From positions 1 through 58,361 of the forward strand of contig JABJAL010000051.1 in assembly GCA_018669005.1 (NCBI GenBank): DNA of 58,361 bases. The letters are read 5' to 3'. Positions 47,584 through 58,280 of this stretch are shown one piece after another. Source of the stretch: Nitrospinaceae bacterium (GTDB lineage: Bacteria; UBA8248). The notes below the pieces were generated by a model. That model was not told the DNA's origin, searched no databases, and saw only the letters and a list, made by a program, of their open reading frames with translations. How positions within the stretch are numbered: the stretch's first letter is position 1; each line of letters starts with the position of its first letter. The position numbers and the translations under genes were made by a program.

Positions 47584-48741
47584 CTACCCCACACAAAACC
47601 CATAAAACTCATCAAAAAGCTCCCGCGCGTCGTGCGGGCCGGGGCAGGCCTCGGGGTGGTACTGAACACTAAACACCCGGCGGGTGTCCGAGCGCAGGCC
47701 CTCGCAGGTCTGATCGTTGAGGGAAGCGTGGGTGACGGCGACATCAGAGGGCAGCGATGATGGCTCTAAGGCGAAGCTGTGGTTTTGAGAAGTGATAGCA
47801 ACTTTTTTTGTGGCCTTATCCTGTACCGGGTGGTTCGCACCGTGGTGGCCAAATTTTAGTTTAAAGGTGCTCCCGCCAAGGGCTTGGCCTAAGATCTGGT
47901 GGCCAAGACATATGCCGGTGACGGGGACCCGGCCAAGAAGTTTCCTGACATTCTCGACGATGTAGCCGAGCGCCGAGGGATCCCCTGGGCCGTTCGAGAG
48001 AAATACGGCCTTGGGGTTCCGCGCCAGAACGCTCTCGGCGCTCTCCCTGGCAGGCACAATTTCAAGATCAAAGCGCTCTGCTAGCTGCTCAAAAATATTT
48101 CGCTTCGCCCCAAGATCATAAGCAACGCAAAGGGGCCGCCCTTTTCGCTCGCCGAAAGAATGCGCCGCCTCGCAAGTGACGTCCTTCACCAGGTCTTTGC
48201 CATCGAGCCCCGCGCTCGCCTGGGCGCGGGCAACGAGGGCGCTCTCATCGAGAACTCCTTCTCGGAGTTCACCCTCATCGAGCGTGCCGTCATCAAGCGC
48301 AGCCCAGCCGGGCTCACCCGAGGAGAGAACAGCTTTAAGCGCCCCCTTCTCCCGGATGTGGCGCGTCAGGGCGCGGGTGTCGATTCCCTCAATGCCGGGG
48401 GTGCCCCGCTCTTTTAGGTAGCCGCCCAAATCGCCCCCGGCGCGGTGGTTCGAGTAGTCGCGGCACAGCTCTTTGACGATAAAGGCCTCGGCCCATGCAC
48501 CGCGCGACTCATCATCCAGGGGCGTTGTGCCGTAGTTGCCGATGTGGGGGTAGGTCATGATCACCATCTGCCCCCGGTAGGAGGGATCGGTGACAATTTC
48601 CTGATAGCCCGTCATCGCGGTGTTGAAGACAAGCTCGCCCTCGGCGTCCACGGGAGCGCCAAAGGCGCGGCCCCGAAAAGTGCGCCCGTCCTCAAGCGCC
48701 AGCACCGCCGGGCGAATATTTCTAAATCCGTTTTCACTCAT
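47584..48741 (-). CDS. carA: Carbamoyl-phosphate synthase small subunit
   Basis: The glutaminase subunit of carbamoyl-phosphate synthetase, about 385 residues. The N-terminal small domain begins RPAVLALEDGRTFRGRAFGA and has TAMTGYQEIVTDPSY. The class I glutamine amidotransferase domain follows with SNGPGDPSA, the nucleophile Cys in VTGICLGHQILGQAL, and the His of VQYHPEACPGPHD. The start is ATG at 48741, eight bases after the pyrC stop; the longer frame from 48804 would overlap pyrC. It feeds ammonia to CarB, encoded 3 kb downstream. Confidence 0.96.
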   Translation of the reverse strand: MSENGFRNIRPAVLALEDGRTFRGRAFGAPVDAEGELVFNTAMTGYQEIVTDPSYRGQMVIMTYPHIGNYGTTPLDDESRGAWAEAFIVKELCRDYSNHRAGGDLGGYLKERGTPGIEGIDTRALTRHIREKGALKAVLSSGEPGWAALDDGTLDEGELREGVLDESALVARAQASAGLDGKDLVKDVTCEAAHSFGERKGRPLCVAYDLGAKRNIFEQLAERFDLEIVPARESAESVLARNPKAVFLSNGPGDPSALGYIVENVRKLLGRVPVTGICLGHQILGQALGGSTFKLKFGHHGANHPVQDKATKKVAITSQNHSFALEPSSLPSDVAVTHASLNDQTCEGLRSDTRRVFSVQYHPEACPGPHDARELFDEFYGFCVG

Positions 48742-48748
48742 TTTGCGT

Positions 48749-50077
48749 TTAAACCTTTCCTGCGGAAATTTCCACATCCGTGTTGATAACCATATCGCCT
48801 GCAATCTGGTTCATGACGATTTTTCCTGCGACTACGGTGGCGGCGGCGCAGCCCCTTAGTTTTCGTCCGGCGAAGGGGGTGTTGCGCCCCCGGCTCTCGA
48901 AGCGCTCAGGCGTAACTTCGTAGACTCGCTCGGGGTCGAGAAGGGTTACGTCTCCCGGCGCGCCCTCTTTAAGCGTGCCGCCCGGAAGATTAAGGATTTG
49001 CGCCGGGCCCGAGGTGAATTTCGCTATCATCTCAGGCAGCGTCAGCACGCCTCCGTGGACCAGAATTTCCATGGCTAGCGGCACCGCCGTTTCGAGCCCG
49101 ACAATCCCAAAGGGCACGGCGTCGAATTCAACCTGAAGCTCGGCCTCATAGTGGGGTGCGTGGTCCGAGGCGATGGCGTCGATGGTGCCGTCCTTTAAAC
49201 CCTCAAGAAGCGCCTGCCGATCAGCCTCCGAGCGGAGCGGCGGGGCCATCTTGGCCGTAGAGTTAAAGCCCGCTATCGCCTCATCGGTCAGGGTGAAGTG
49301 ATGGGGGGTGGCCTCGCAGGTGATGGGCACGCCCTCGCGTTTTGCCTGGCGGACAAGCTCGACCGCCCCGGCCGAGGAGATGTGGAGTATATGTAGCGGC
49401 GAGCCGGTGAGTTTTGCGAGGCGGATGTCCCGAAAGACGCAAATGTCCTCGCTGGCGGTGGGGTTCGCACCCAGGCCCAGCGCCGTCGAAATTGTCCCCT
49501 CGTTCATCACCTGGCCTTGGGACATCGACATGTCCTCGGCATGATCGAGGATGGGCATCCCGAGCATACCGGCGTATTCAAGCGCCGAGCGCAGGAGCTG
49601 GGCCGTCTTGACGGGTAGGCCATCGTCAGAAAAAGCGACGCAGCCCGCCGCCTTTTGGTCGGCCATCTCGGTGATGTGCTCGCCACCAAGCCCCTCGGAG
49701 ACCGCGCCGATGGGGTGAATCCGGCAGGCAGCGGCCTCCCTCGTGCGCTTCATGATGCGCTCGGTGATAGAACTCGTATCGTTTATCGGGTCGGTGTTCG
49801 CCATGCAGGCGATGGCGGTAAAGCCCCCCGCCGCCGCCGCGCGCGACCCGCTCTCGATGTCTTCTTTATATTCCTCGCCCGGCTCGCGGAGGTGGACGTG
49901 CATGTCGATAAAGCCGGGGCCGGCGATGAGTCCCGAGGCATCGAGAACTTCAGCCCCATCTGATGAGATTTCATTTGCCACCCGTGCGATGCGACCCTCT
50001 TCAATCAAGATGTCTAGAACATCGTCAAGATCTACAGCCGGATCGATGACGCGGGCGCCCTTAATGAGCAACGGCAT
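48749..50077 (-). CDS. pyrC: Dihydroorotase
   Basis: This cyclic amidohydrolase of about 442 residues closes N-carbamoyl aspartate to dihydroorotate. The metal-binding motif is [10 protein letters not shown]. The following [18 protein letters not shown] contains the Asp-Ile region of class I dihydroorotases, and IASDHAPH carries the last metal ligand. The start is ATG at 50077, with GGAGGTG upstream, overlapping the pyrB end by 17 bases; longer frames add a non-homologous Arg/Pro-rich N-terminus. The pyrB-pyrC arrangement is common and the two proteins may associate. Confidence 0.95.
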   Translation of the reverse strand: MPLLIKGARVIDPAVDLDDVLDILIEEGRIARVANEISSDGAEVLDASGLIAGPGFIDMHVHLREPGEEYKEDIESGSRAAAAGGFTAIACMANTDPINDTSSITERIMKRTREAAACRIHPIGAVSEGLGGEHITEMADQKAAGCVAFSDDGLPVKTAQLLRSALEYAGMLGMPILDHAEDMSMSQGQVMNEGTISTALGLGANPTASEDICVFRDIRLAKLTGSPLHILHISSAGAVELVRQAKREGVPITCEATPHHFTLTDEAIAGFNSTAKMAPPLRSEADRQALLEGLKDGTIDAIASDHAPHYEAELQVEFDAVPFGIVGLETAVPLAMEILVHGGVLTLPEMIAKFTSGPAQILNLPGGTLKEGAPGDVTLLDPERVYEVTPERFESRGRNTPFAGRKLRGCAAATVVAGKIVMNQIAGDMVINTDVEISAGKV

Positions 50078-51086
50078 CGCGCACCTCCGAGCTCTGGGGC
50101 TGGGTCTCGGCCGGTCCGCCCTCCTCGGGTCCGCCCGGCTCGGAGCTGCCTTTCTCCTCGTACTGCCCGGCGAGAAGGTAGAGAATCCCCATCCGGCAGG
50201 CAACGCCGTACTCAACCTGCTCAAGGATTACTGAAAACGGCCCGTCAGCCACGTCAGGGGATAGCTCGACGCCCCGGTTGATGGGCCCAGGGTGCATGAT
50301 GAGCAAATCGGGTTTTGCGCCCTGGAGGCGCTTTCGGTTGATACCGTAGGTGGCGGCGTACTCCCTCGCGCTCGGGAAGGCGGCGCCTGCCCCGCGCTCA
50401 AGCTGGATGCGCAGCGTCATGAGCACATCCGACCACTCGATGGCCTCCTCGATTCGCGTTGTCACTCGCGCGCCCAGGCTCTCGGCCTCGGCAGGAAGCA
50501 TCGTCCTTGGGCCGCATATCATCACCTCGGCCCCGAGTTTTGAGAGCGCGATGATGTTCGAGCGGGCCACCCGGCTACGGGCGATGTCGCCGACAATCGA
50601 CACACGGAGGCCGCCGAATTCTTTTTTGTGCTCCCGAATGGTGTAGAGGTCGAGCAGCGCTTGGGTGGGGTGCTCGTGACAGCCATCCCCTGCGTTGACG
50701 ACCCCGCAGTTAAGCTCGCCAGCGAGATAAGCTGGCGCCCCTGAGGCCGAATGCCGCACGACAACCACATCGGTGGCCATGGCCTCGATGTTGCGCGCCG
50801 TGTCGCGGAGGGTTTCTCCTTTTTTTGCGGCACTCACCGAGGCGGCGATGTTGATGACATCGGCCGAAAGGCGCTTTCCGGCAATCTCGAAACTCGTGCG
50901 CGTGCGCGTTGAGGGCTCAAAGAACAGGTTTACGACGGTCTTGCCCCTCAAGGAGGGCACTTTTTTAATCTCGCGCTCATTCACCTCGCGAAACGAGTCG
51001 GTCATGTCGAGCAGAAACATTATCTCGCCCGGCGAGAGATCGCGGATGGAGAGTAAATCTTTTCGGCGATATGGTTCCGGCATCAT
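50061..51086 (-). CDS. pyrB: Aspartate carbamoyltransferase catalytic subunit
   Basis: The 341-residue enzyme joins carbamoyl phosphate and aspartate. Carbamoyl-phosphate-binding motif [13 protein letters not shown], then [17 protein letters not shown] and the aspartate-binding [12 protein letters not shown] are all present. The C-terminal 30 or so residues ([18 protein letters not shown]) are an unusual low-complexity acidic tail that overlaps the pyrC start. The start is ATG at 51086, overlapping the pyrR stop (ATGA), with GGAGGATAAG upstream. Confidence 0.96.
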   Translation of the reverse strand: MMPEPYRRKDLLSIRDLSPGEIMFLLDMTDSFREVNEREIKKVPSLRGKTVVNLFFEPSTRTRTSFEIAGKRLSADVINIAASVSAAKKGETLRDTARNIEAMATDVVVVRHSASGAPAYLAGELNCGVVNAGDGCHEHPTQALLDLYTIREHKKEFGGLRVSIVGDIARSRVARSNIIALSKLGAEVMICGPRTMLPAEAESLGARVTTRIEEAIEWSDVLMTLRIQLERGAGAAFPSAREYAATYGINRKRLQGAKPDLLIMHPGPINRGVELSPDVADGPFSVILEQVEYGVACRMGILYLLAGQYEEKGSSEPGGPEEGGPAETQPQSSEVRDAVAH

Positions 51087-51682
51087 GGCTTATCCTCCGG
51101 GGCTGCTGTCGGCATCTTGAATCCCTTGGGTTTGTGTTTTTTCGCGAATCCGGGTGAATCTTGGACAACGATGGCGTCGCGCCCGTCGCTCTCCTCAAGG
51201 AGGACCAGCACCTCCTCATCCGGCATAGTGGCGATGTTGCGCCCGATAAAATCTGCCCGGACAGGAAGCTCGCGCCCCCCTCTGTCCACGGCAACTGCCA
51301 GCTGAACACACCTCGGGCGGCCAAAATTCACCAGCGCGGCCAGCGCCGCCCGAACAGTCCGGCCTGTGAACAACACGTCGTCCACCAAGACAATATCTTT
51401 TCCCGCGCAAGAAAACGGCAGGTCCGTCCTCTGGAGCTTTCGGCGGGCGTCCCCCTCAAGATCCAGGTCATCTCGATAAAGGGTCACGTCGAGCGCCCCC
51501 ACCGGCGGGCGCAAACCGGCAAGCTCCTCGATGACCCCGGCCAGACGCTCGGCCAGTCCAACCCCCCGGGTGCGAATCCCGACGAGGGCGATCATTGTCA
51601 TGTCGCCCGACTGCTCGATAATTTCGTGAGAGAGGCGCTTGAGGGTCCGGCTAAGCTGCTCGGCGCCTAGTTCTTCACGCAT
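51083..51682 (-). CDS. pyrR: Pyrimidine operon attenuation protein PyrR
   Basis: This 199-residue protein is a bifunctional regulator with uracil phosphoribosyltransferase fold. It has the PRPP-binding loop [17 protein letters not shown], preceded by [11 protein letters not shown], and [10 protein letters not shown] further on. In response to UMP/UTP it binds its own leader RNA and promotes termination. An exactly matching binding hairpin and terminator lie directly upstream. The start is ATG at 51682, with GGAGG seven bases upstream. The C-terminal 25 residues ([13 protein letters not shown]) extend a little beyond the usual length of about 180. Confidence 0.95.
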   Translation of the reverse strand: MREELGAEQLSRTLKRLSHEIIEQSGDMTMIALVGIRTRGVGLAERLAGVIEELAGLRPPVGALDVTLYRDDLDLEGDARRKLQRTDLPFSCAGKDIVLVDDVLFTGRTVRAALAALVNFGRPRCVQLAVAVDRGGRELPVRADFIGRNIATMPDEEVLVLLEESDGRDAIVVQDSPGFAKKHKPKGFKMPTAAPEDKP

Positions 51683-51720
51683 CGACCCGCCTCCCCCTGG
51701 ATAGAGAAGCGAGATGAGCG

Positions 51721-51753
51721 AAAAAAAGCCCCCATCCCATCCGGAACGGAGGC
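51721..51753 (-). terminator. Intrinsic terminator of the pyr leader
   Basis: Reading toward pyrR, GCCTCCGTTCC pairs with GGGATGGGGGC over an 11-bp stem (with G-U pairs) and a GGAT loop, followed by seven Ts. It lies 38 bases before the pyrR start codon. The 5' arm contains CCTCC, which is complementary to GGAGG next to the PyrR-binding hairpin (51812-51816), so it can form an antiterminator instead. This is the expected attenuation switch. Confidence 0.85.
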
Positions 51754-51810
51754 GCGCTTGCAGATAAAATTCTCGGGCACTGGGCCCAGTGTCGGGTTCT
51801 CATCCCGGCA

Positions 51811-51844
51811 TCCTCCTTGGCCGTCTCTCGGGACAGCATTAAAG
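51811..51844 (-). promoter_or_regulatory. PyrR-binding RNA hairpin (pyr attenuator)
   Basis: In the transcript, GCUGUC pairs with GACGGC around the six-base loop CCGAGA, which fits the CNGNGA consensus of PyrR-binding loops. A lower stem CUUU/AAGG is separated by a small internal bulge, again as in known sites. PyrR binding would stabilise this structure, free the CCTCC arm of the terminator downstream and stop transcription. The perfect palindrome CACTGGGCCCAGTG at 51779-51792 lies between the two. Confidence 0.85.
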
Positions 51845-51903
51845 TTGGAAGCCTTACAATTTTCTTCGGGCGGCGGGCCACTCAATTCGCCCGACCGATC
51901 AGG

Positions 51904-51932
51904 AATCTACCAGTCCTGCTCCCGCCGATCAA
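51904..51932 (-). promoter_or_regulatory. Possible promoter of the pyr operon
   Basis: TTGATC and TAGATT are separated by 17 bases and precede the pyrR leader by a normal distance. The -35 matches four of six and the -10 about four of six consensus bases. Assignment is by pattern only. Confidence 0.4.
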
Positions 51933-51940
51933 GGGAGAAA

Positions 51941-52267
51941 CTAGCGCCCCGCCAAAAAATCGATGGGACCATCAGCCCCCTCGCCCTCCTCGGCAGGAGG
52001 CGGGGCCTCGCTCCAGTGCTCCTCGATCACCTCATAAAGCTCTTGGGCCTGGGCTTTCGACTGGCGCCGCCCCTCTACGCTCATGACGCGCACCTTTAGT
52101 TCCCGGGCGCCAAGGGTGAGTTCGATTTCATCGCCCTCAGAGAGCTTCCGGCCCGCCTTGGCAGGCACACCGCCCACTCGCACCCCACCGGCCTCGATGA
52201 GAGCCTGGGCCAAACCTCTTCTTTTCACCAACCGGCTGTGGGTGAGAAAGAGATCGAGTCGCAACAC
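51941..52267 (-). CDS. S4-domain RNA-binding protein (Hsp15-like)
   Basis: A 108-residue protein with an N-terminal S4 domain: RLDLFLTHSRLVKRRGLAQ and LIEAGGVRVGGVPAKAGRKL. The C-terminal tail is charged. This architecture is that of Hsp15/YrfH, which recycles stalled nascent-chain-carrying 50S subunits. The start is GTG at 52267 (TTG at the next codon also possible). It lies 12 bases downstream of the SurA-like gene stop. Confidence 0.87.
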   Translation of the reverse strand: MLRLDLFLTHSRLVKRRGLAQALIEAGGVRVGGVPAKAGRKLSEGDEIELTLGARELKVRVMSVEGRRQSKAQAQELYEVIEEHWSEAPPPAEEGEGADGPIDFLAGR

Positions 52268-52279
52268 AGGAGCGCTCAG

Positions 52280-53749
52280 TTATTTAAATTCCTTGGGATC
52301 GGCGACGATGCTCCGGGTTTTCTCCACCTTGACCTCGAACTCAAGCCTCACCTTGTTTTCGTCGGTTGCCACTTTGATATTTTTTTTGTCGGGAGAAAGA
52401 GAAAATGCCTTGATGAGGTCGGCAAAACTAATTTTACCGAGATAGGAGTTCGGCAGGAGATAATTATACTCGTAAATATAGAGATTCGTCCCCGGATCGG
52501 GATTAATAAAATCGCGTTCAATGCTCTCAAGAGTACCTATCTCATCGCGTCCTAGCCCGAGCTTTTCATCTACCTTGAGTGCATCAGACTCCCAGCGCTC
52601 ATCGCGGCGGCTCGATCCGTAGGTCCAGAACAGTTTTTCGCGCCCGAGCAAATCCGATGCACCGAGGAGCTTGACAGCGACGAGGCGAAACGAAATTTGC
52701 TCTCGGATATCACGGAATATAGATTCTATAGCCCCGGTTTCCAGTTTTGCTTTCACGGCATGAGGGTTGAAATTTATTTCAAGGAACGCGGCACGCTTGA
52801 GTTCGGCTAGCCATTCGCGCCGGCGTTTCGCCCTCTTCTCAACATACAGGCGGTTTCTAATCTTGCCCGATACCTGATCGATTGGGGTGAGTTTTCCCGG
52901 TCGTTTCTCTTGAATCAGGATAATATGGTAGCCCACACGGGTGCGAACCACATCACTTATCTTGCCCACCTGCAGCAAAAAAACGATTTTCTCGAATTCG
53001 GGAAAAATTTCGCCCTTCTTGATAAATCCCAGGTCGCCGCTTCTTACGGCTGCGGGGCCTCCCGAGAATTTTTTGGCGATATCCGCGAATGGCTGGCCAC
53101 TATTGACGGCCGCCTGATGCGCCGCATCTGCTTTTTTTCGCTGCGCCTCGTCCTCGCTCTTAGGCGCATTATCGGCGACCGGCAAGAAAATCTGCCGAAC
53201 ATGCCTCGCCTCGCCAATGCGAAACTGATCAGCATTCGCTTTATAGTAGCTAACGATTTCTTCATCATTCACGGAAAGACCGAAATTCACTTCTCGGCCT
53301 TCTATTTTTCGGACAAGAAGCGACTTGCTCATTTTCTTCTTGAAGGCATCGATAGAACTTCCCCGAAAGCGGAGAGAGCGCGTAAGTTTCTCTATGGTGA
53401 TTCCGTTTTTGTCGAGCACCGACTGCACGGCAGACTCAAGTTCCTTATCGCTCACGCCGACGTTGGCATCCTTGGCTCTTTGCAAAACAAGCTTTTGCTC
53501 AACAAGCAAATCGAGGGCTGTCAGCTCAAGCTCCCGGCGGTGATTTTCGAGGTTCTCACCCTTGAAACGTTTCTTGAGTTCCGACATTTCTCCCTTGATA
53601 AAATCTTGAAGCTCGCTAAGGGTGACAATCTCCTCGTTAATTTTCGCAACAATCCTCTCGATAGTAATGGACTTGGCATCTGCCGGAGGAGCCACTGCAG
53701 GCAAATTAAAAGCCAAAAGGACGATTAAGCTAACCAGCCGCACGATCAT
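52280..53749 (-). CDS. surA: SurA-like peptidyl-prolyl isomerase/chaperone with C-terminal extension
   Basis: A 489-residue exported protein. A signal peptide (LVSLIVLLAFNLPAVA) is followed by a SurA N-domain (ERIVAKINEEIVTLSEL) and one parvulin domain (RHVRQIFLPV, SGDLGFIKKGEIFPEFEK, GYHIILIQEKRPG). After about residue 335 comes an extra domain of roughly 155 residues with no recognised family. It probably escorts outer-membrane proteins in the periplasm. The start is ATG at 53749, overlapping the upstream PpiC gene end by 20 bases, with GGAG upstream. Confidence 0.9.
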   Translation of the reverse strand: MIVRLVSLIVLLAFNLPAVAPPADAKSITIERIVAKINEEIVTLSELQDFIKGEMSELKKRFKGENLENHRRELELTALDLLVEQKLVLQRAKDANVGVSDKELESAVQSVLDKNGITIEKLTRSLRFRGSSIDAFKKKMSKSLLVRKIEGREVNFGLSVNDEEIVSYYKANADQFRIGEARHVRQIFLPVADNAPKSEDEAQRKKADAAHQAAVNSGQPFADIAKKFSGGPAAVRSGDLGFIKKGEIFPEFEKIVFLLQVGKISDVVRTRVGYHIILIQEKRPGKLTPIDQVSGKIRNRLYVEKRAKRRREWLAELKRAAFLEINFNPHAVKAKLETGAIESIFRDIREQISFRLVAVKLLGASDLLGREKLFWTYGSSRRDERWESDALKVDEKLGLGRDEIGTLESIERDFINPDPGTNLYIYEYNYLLPNSYLGKISFADLIKAFSLSPDKKNIKVATDENKVRLEFEVKVEKTRSIVADPKEFK

Positions 53750-54695
53750 TGAGATTTCTCCAGTAATACCGAATTTTGGCTTTGCCTCTGAGCCCGGCGA
53801 TTAGTTTTTTCAAACTCTCGCGACCCTTTTCGGCCTGAAGCCGGGCGTAAATTTTTTTCCGCACAGCACCGAAAGGGGGCACTCCGCCCGAGCGCCTTTC
53901 CGTCACCTGAAAAATATGGAACCCAGAGGATGTTTGTATCACCCTGCTGAGTTCGCCTTCCTTGAGGATCCGCACCACGTCCTCAACATTATTGGGAAGC
54001 TGTCCCAGGGAGAACAATCCCATATCCCCGCCTCTATGGCTTTCAAGGCCAATCGAGGATTTGCGCGCCTCTTGGACAAAAGGCACACCGGATGTGATGC
54101 GAGATCGAAGCCGTTTAGCTTCCTCCTCCGTGGCAACGACGATCTGGCGTACGCGCCAACGCTTCCCAAGGCGGAACCCTCCCTTATTTTGCTCATAATA
54201 CTGTCGCGCTTCATTTTCTAAAACCTTTACCTTGGAAGACATCTCTGTTTCAAGCACCTGCTCCATTTCAAGCGTCTCTCGAATGGATTTTATCCATTTC
54301 TCTTTATCAATCCCCTCATCGATGAGAACCCTATCCAGCTCCTCGGTGGAACCATACTGCCTGGCAATTATTTGGACCAATGCCTTGACCCTGGCCTCCT
54401 CGATAAAGCTGCCAGCCAGACGGGCGTACTGGAGGATAAGTTGGCGCTCGACGAGTTCCTCGACCAGCGCCCGGACAACTCCGCCCTCTTTTGTCGAAAG
54501 CCGCCCGGCACCACTTTTGGATAACATCACCGCCCGGACATCCTCTCGCGTAATCGGCGAGCCATTCACAGTAACGACCACGTTTTGGTTCTCGCTGGCG
54601 GGGCGAGAGTCACAGCCGACCAGAAAAATCACCGTAGCGAGAGACGATGCCACGACGATAAGAGAGCGCCTTATTTTATTTCCGCCCCATCTCAT
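53730..54695 (-). CDS. PpiC-type peptidyl-prolyl isomerase lipoprotein
   Basis: A 321-residue lipoprotein: signal peptide with lipobox VIFLVGC (Cys28). The SurA_N-like helical region contains VNGSPITREDVRAVMLSK. A parvulin domain follows (RVRQIVVATEEEAKRL, GGDMGLFSLGQLPNN, SSGFHIFQVTERR). The start is ATG at 54695, overlapping the mfd stop (ATGA). The mfd-ppiC-surA order suggests joint expression of a DNA repair helicase and periplasmic folding factors. Confidence 0.92.
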   Translation of the reverse strand: MRWGGNKIRRSLIVVASSLATVIFLVGCDSRPASENQNVVVTVNGSPITREDVRAVMLSKSGAGRLSTKEGGVVRALVEELVERQLILQYARLAGSFIEEARVKALVQIIARQYGSTEELDRVLIDEGIDKEKWIKSIRETLEMEQVLETEMSSKVKVLENEARQYYEQNKGGFRLGKRWRVRQIVVATEEEAKRLRSRITSGVPFVQEARKSSIGLESHRGGDMGLFSLGQLPNNVEDVVRILKEGELSRVIQTSSGFHIFQVTERRSGGVPPFGAVRKKIYARLQAEKGRESLKKLIAGLRGKAKIRYYWRNLNDRAAG

Positions 54696-57600
54696 TTCGC
54701 CACTTTACCTCCCTCGGGGGATGCCGCCAACAGGGCACCATCCTGCTCACCCCCATTATCCGAAAGCTCGTCCTCATCCTCCACCGCACAGGAACCAAAG
54801 GTTTCGAGCAGTTCGATTAAGGGCCCAAAATCATCATCCCAACTACCCTTAATCGAGAACTGGAAGCTGTGGGTGCCGGTGAACACCATGCCGTCAGTGG
54901 CCATAAATTCGGCCGAGAGTTCATAATCGCCCGGAAAGGTTTCAATGAAAACCTGCTTGCCTTTCATATGGAAGGATTTCACCCCACATCGGCGCAGGCG
55001 CACCCGAAGCTCGCCAAGCTCGAAGAGGTATTTTGCCCGGGGGGGCAAGGGGCCGAGCCGATCAGATAGTTCCTGCTCAAGCTCACCAAGCTCCTCGGGC
55101 GAGGCGGCTGCGGCCACCCGTCGGTATATCTCAAGGCGTTCTGCCTGGGAGGGGACCCACGCCGGGGGCACAGAGCCCGCCACGGGCGCGACAATATCGG
55201 GCTCCTTGTACTCGACGGAGCGGCCCCGCGACTCCTGCAGGACCTCCTCAAGCAGTCGGCAGTACATATCAAAACCCACGGCGGCGATGCGGCCCGACTG
55301 GCGATGGCCCAGAAGATGCCCCGCCCCCCGGATCTCAAGGTCCCGCGCCGCCAGCTTAAAGCCTGCGCCAAGTTCGCTCAGCTCCTCAAGCGCCTTGAGC
55401 CGCTCGCGGGCCTCTCTCGTGAGGGCCTCGGTGCCCGGCACAAGCAAGTAGGCGTGCGACTGAAAACGATCGCGGCCAACGCGCCCCCTGAGCTGGTAGA
55501 GCTGGGCCATGCCAAAAGTGTCGGCACGGCTAATCAGAATGGTATTCACGGTGGGTATATCGAGTCCACTCTCGACGATGGCTGTACACAATAGCACGTC
55601 TGCCTTCCGGGACACGAATTTCTCCATCACTTCTTCAAGCGCCCCCACCTTCATCTGGCCGTGAGCAACAAGAAGCTGCGCCTCGGGCACAGCTTTCTTG
55701 ATGAAGTTCTCCATAGCGGGAAGACTCTGAATTCGATTGTGGACAAAGAAGACCTGCCCCCCCCGGTCCATCTCTCGTCGAATCGCCTCGGCAACAACTT
55801 TTGGGGAAAACCGTGAGATGTAGGTCCTCGGCGCGAGGCGGTGGCGAGGCGGTGTCTCGATGGTGCTCAAATCGCGTGCCCCCGAGAGGGCAAGCTGAAG
55901 GGTGCGGGGGATCGGCGTCGCCGTAAGAGTTAGGACATCAACATTGACCCGTATCTTCTTGAATTTTTCCTTGTGGACCACCCCAAAGCGATGTTCCTCA
56001 TCCACGATCAAAAGACCAAGGTCCTTGAATGCCACATCTTTTTGAAGTAGACGGTGAGTTCCGATAACGATGTCCACATCGCCCGAGGTCACCCCGGCGA
56101 CGACCTCGACCTGCTCTTTTCGGCTGAGAAACCGCGAGAGCATCCCCACTCGCACGGGGAGGTTCTTGAATCTCTCGGCGAATGTCTGCCAGTGTTGATG
56201 TGCGAGCAGCGTTGTCGGAACAACGAGGGCGACTTGTCTACCCGAGGAAACAGCGCGGGCCGCCGCCCGAAGCGCGACCTCGGTCTTCCCATAGCCAACG
56301 TCGCCGCACACGAGGCGGTCCATGGGCCGGGACTTTTCCATATCGGCTAAAACATCACGAATGGCCTGATCCTGATCCCGGGTCTCCTCAAACTCAAAGC
56401 CCGAGGCCACCTCGGCGTCCCAAGCGCCCTCCGGGCCAAAGGAGATGCCCTCAACCGAGCTTCGCTCCGAGTAGAGGCGCACCAAATCTCGAGCGATGGA
56501 CTGTAGCGCTTTTTTGACCCCTACCTTGGCCTTGGTCCAGCGCGTACCCCCAAGCTTATCGAGGACGGGCGCCTGGCCCGTCCCACGATAGATGTGCACC
56601 CTGTCGATATCGTCCATCGGGACGTAGAGCTTATCTCCCCCCGCATAGGCGATGTGGAGGAATTCATCTTGCCCCTCGACATGGTCGAGCACCCTGACGC
56701 CTAGATACCGCCCGACACCGTGATCAATGTGGACGATGAAATCATCGACCTTGATATCGCTGAGTCCCTCGCCAGAAGGAATCTTGCCAGCCCGACTTTT
56801 CTCCCTGGTTCGGGAGCGTTGCAAGAGATCGTCGGCCCGGAAAAAGATCCGCTGCTCGTCCGGAAGACGAACGCTCGCGCTCAATCGCCCCTCGGCAATT
56901 ACAAGCTTATCGCCCTCCTCGGGGGGACTCTCGCCCTGCGGTAAAATCGAAACGCCAAGGCCTCGATCACGCAAAAGCGATTGCACGCGCAGCGACTGTG
57001 TTCTATCTGCGGCAACTATGGAGACGCGCGCGCCGCCGGAGAGCCAGCCCTCAAGCTCGGTCACGAAATTCTCAACTCGCCCGCGCACAGGCATCAGCCG
57101 CTCGGCAGCGAGTGTTAGACCACCCGCCTCACCGGGGATATCGTCCAGCCCCAGAGGATCGAGCTCAATTCGGGGCCAAAGGGATATCGCCTCTTCCACC
57201 TCATCGAATCCGAGCCACATTCGTGCTGGCTCAAATCCAATCAATCCACGCTCGGCGGCGTGCGTGGCCTCATCGTCAATGTCCGCCCACAAGCGCCCGG
57301 CGGACTCGGCCATCCCTTCAGGCTCATGAAGAACCCATAAAGCATCCCCCGGCACGGCATCGAAAAACGTACCCATCTTATCGAGGAAAAATGGCGCCAG
57401 GCCCTCCATCCCCGAAAAATGCCCCTGGGCATCGAGCAGTTCAAGAAGTCGCTCCACCCGGCGGTCCTGATCAAACTCCTCGCTGGCCACCACCCTGAGC
57501 GCCGCCGCGCCCCGCTCTTTATCCTCGGGAGTCAAGACGAGTTCTCGCGCCGGAAAAACGCGGACCTCGGGGCGGATGCCCAGCGAGCGCTGGGTCTGTG

Positions 57601-58210
57601 GGTGAAACTCACGAATCGAGTCGATTTCATCGCCCTTGAGATCGATCCGGAGGGGGGATTTTTCTTGAGGCGAATAAAAATCGACAATTCCTCCGCGTAC
57701 GGCATATTCCCCCGGAGATTCAACGATCGAGCGCCTCACATACATCAAGGATTCGAGTTTCCCAAGAAGCTCGTCCCGGTCATATTCCTCGCCTTCTCGA
57801 AGAAGTAAAGAATTTTCCCGGAGCCGCTCGGGGGGCGGTATCCGGCCACATAAAGCCTCAGGGGAGGTCAGGACAATTCCCGCCCCCCCTGCTCTCAAGA
57901 AATCCAGGGCCGCCATCCGGGCACCCATCACCTCGCTTGAAGGCGAAATTCGCGCATAGGGATATACGTCCCACGCCGGGAAGGAGTGGATTGGCAAAGA
58001 CCCCTCCCCCTCGATAGGGAGAAAAAAATGAAGGTTCGATTCTATCTGCCGAAGACGCCGAGGCTCCGAGTCCACGAAAATAACGGGCGCATGAAATTCA
58101 CGAACAAGGCTCGACATCCACCAGGCAATAGACGCCTCATCGGCGCCACGAATCCGCACATGCTTTGCGTCGAAGGGTTCACTAAGAAGAGAGTGTATGG
58201 AATTGTTCAT
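54692..58210 (-). CDS. mfd: Transcription-repair coupling factor
   Basis: The 1172-residue translocase removes RNA polymerase stalled at DNA damage and recruits UvrA. The UvrB-like N-terminal part has [11 protein letters not shown]. The RNA-polymerase interaction domain has [17 protein letters not shown]. The helicase core has Walker [16 protein letters not shown], Walker [28 protein letters not shown], and [18 protein letters not shown]. The TRCF C-terminal domain ends it, with an extra acidic Asp/Glu-rich tail ([19 protein letters not shown]). Length is normal. The start is ATG at 58210. Confidence 0.97.
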   Translation of the reverse strand: MNNSIHSLLSEPFDAKHVRIRGADEASIAWWMSSLVREFHAPVIFVDSEPRRLRQIESNLHFFLPIEGEGSLPIHSFPAWDVYPYARISPSSEVMGARMAALDFLRAGGAGIVLTSPEALCGRIPPPERLRENSLLLREGEEYDRDELLGKLESLMYVRRSIVESPGEYAVRGGIVDFYSPQEKSPLRIDLKGDEIDSIREFHPQTQRSLGIRPEVRVFPARELVLTPEDKERGAAALRVVASEEFDQDRRVERLLELLDAQGHFSGMEGLAPFFLDKMGTFFDAVPGDALWVLHEPEGMAESAGRLWADIDDEATHAAERGLIGFEPARMWLGFDEVEEAISLWPRIELDPLGLDDIPGEAGGLTLAAERLMPVRGRVENFVTELEGWLSGGARVSIVAADRTQSLRVQSLLRDRGLGVSILPQGESPPEEGDKLVIAEGRLSASVRLPDEQRIFFRADDLLQRSRTREKSRAGKIPSGEGLSDIKVDDFIVHIDHGVGRYLGVRVLDHVEGQDEFLHIAYAGGDKLYVPMDDIDRVHIYRGTGQAPVLDKLGGTRWTKAKVGVKKALQSIARDLVRLYSERSSVEGISFGPEGAWDAEVASGFEFEETRDQDQAIRDVLADMEKSRPMDRLVCGDVGYGKTEVALRAAARAVSSGRQVALVVPTTLLAHQHWQTFAERFKNLPVRVGMLSRFLSRKEQVEVVAGVTSGDVDIVIGTHRLLQKDVAFKDLGLLIVDEEHRFGVVHKEKFKKIRVNVDVLTLTATPIPRTLQLALSGARDLSTIETPPRHRLAPRTYISRFSPKVVAEAIRREMDRGGQVFFVHNRIQSLPAMENFIKKAVPEAQLLVAHGQMKVGALEEVMEKFVSRKADVLLCTAIVESGLDIPTVNTILISRADTFGMAQLYQLRGRVGRDRFQSHAYLLVPGTEALTREARERLKALEELSELGAGFKLAARDLEIRGAGHLLGHRQSGRIAAVGFDMYCRLLEEVLQESRGRSVEYKEPDIVAPVAGSVPPAWVPSQAERLEIYRRVAAAASPEELGELEQELSDRLGPLPPRAKYLFELGELRVRLRRCGVKSFHMKGKQVFIETFPGDYELSAEFMATDGMVFTGTHSFQFSIKGSWDDDFGPLIELLETFGSCAVEDEDELSDNGGEQDGALLAASPEGGKVAK

Positions 58211-58280
58211 GCGCCGCTATGAGGATGAGAAACAAATTTGAATCGGGCAGTGTTGCCAGCTCTCCTCTGAGAGCCGGATG

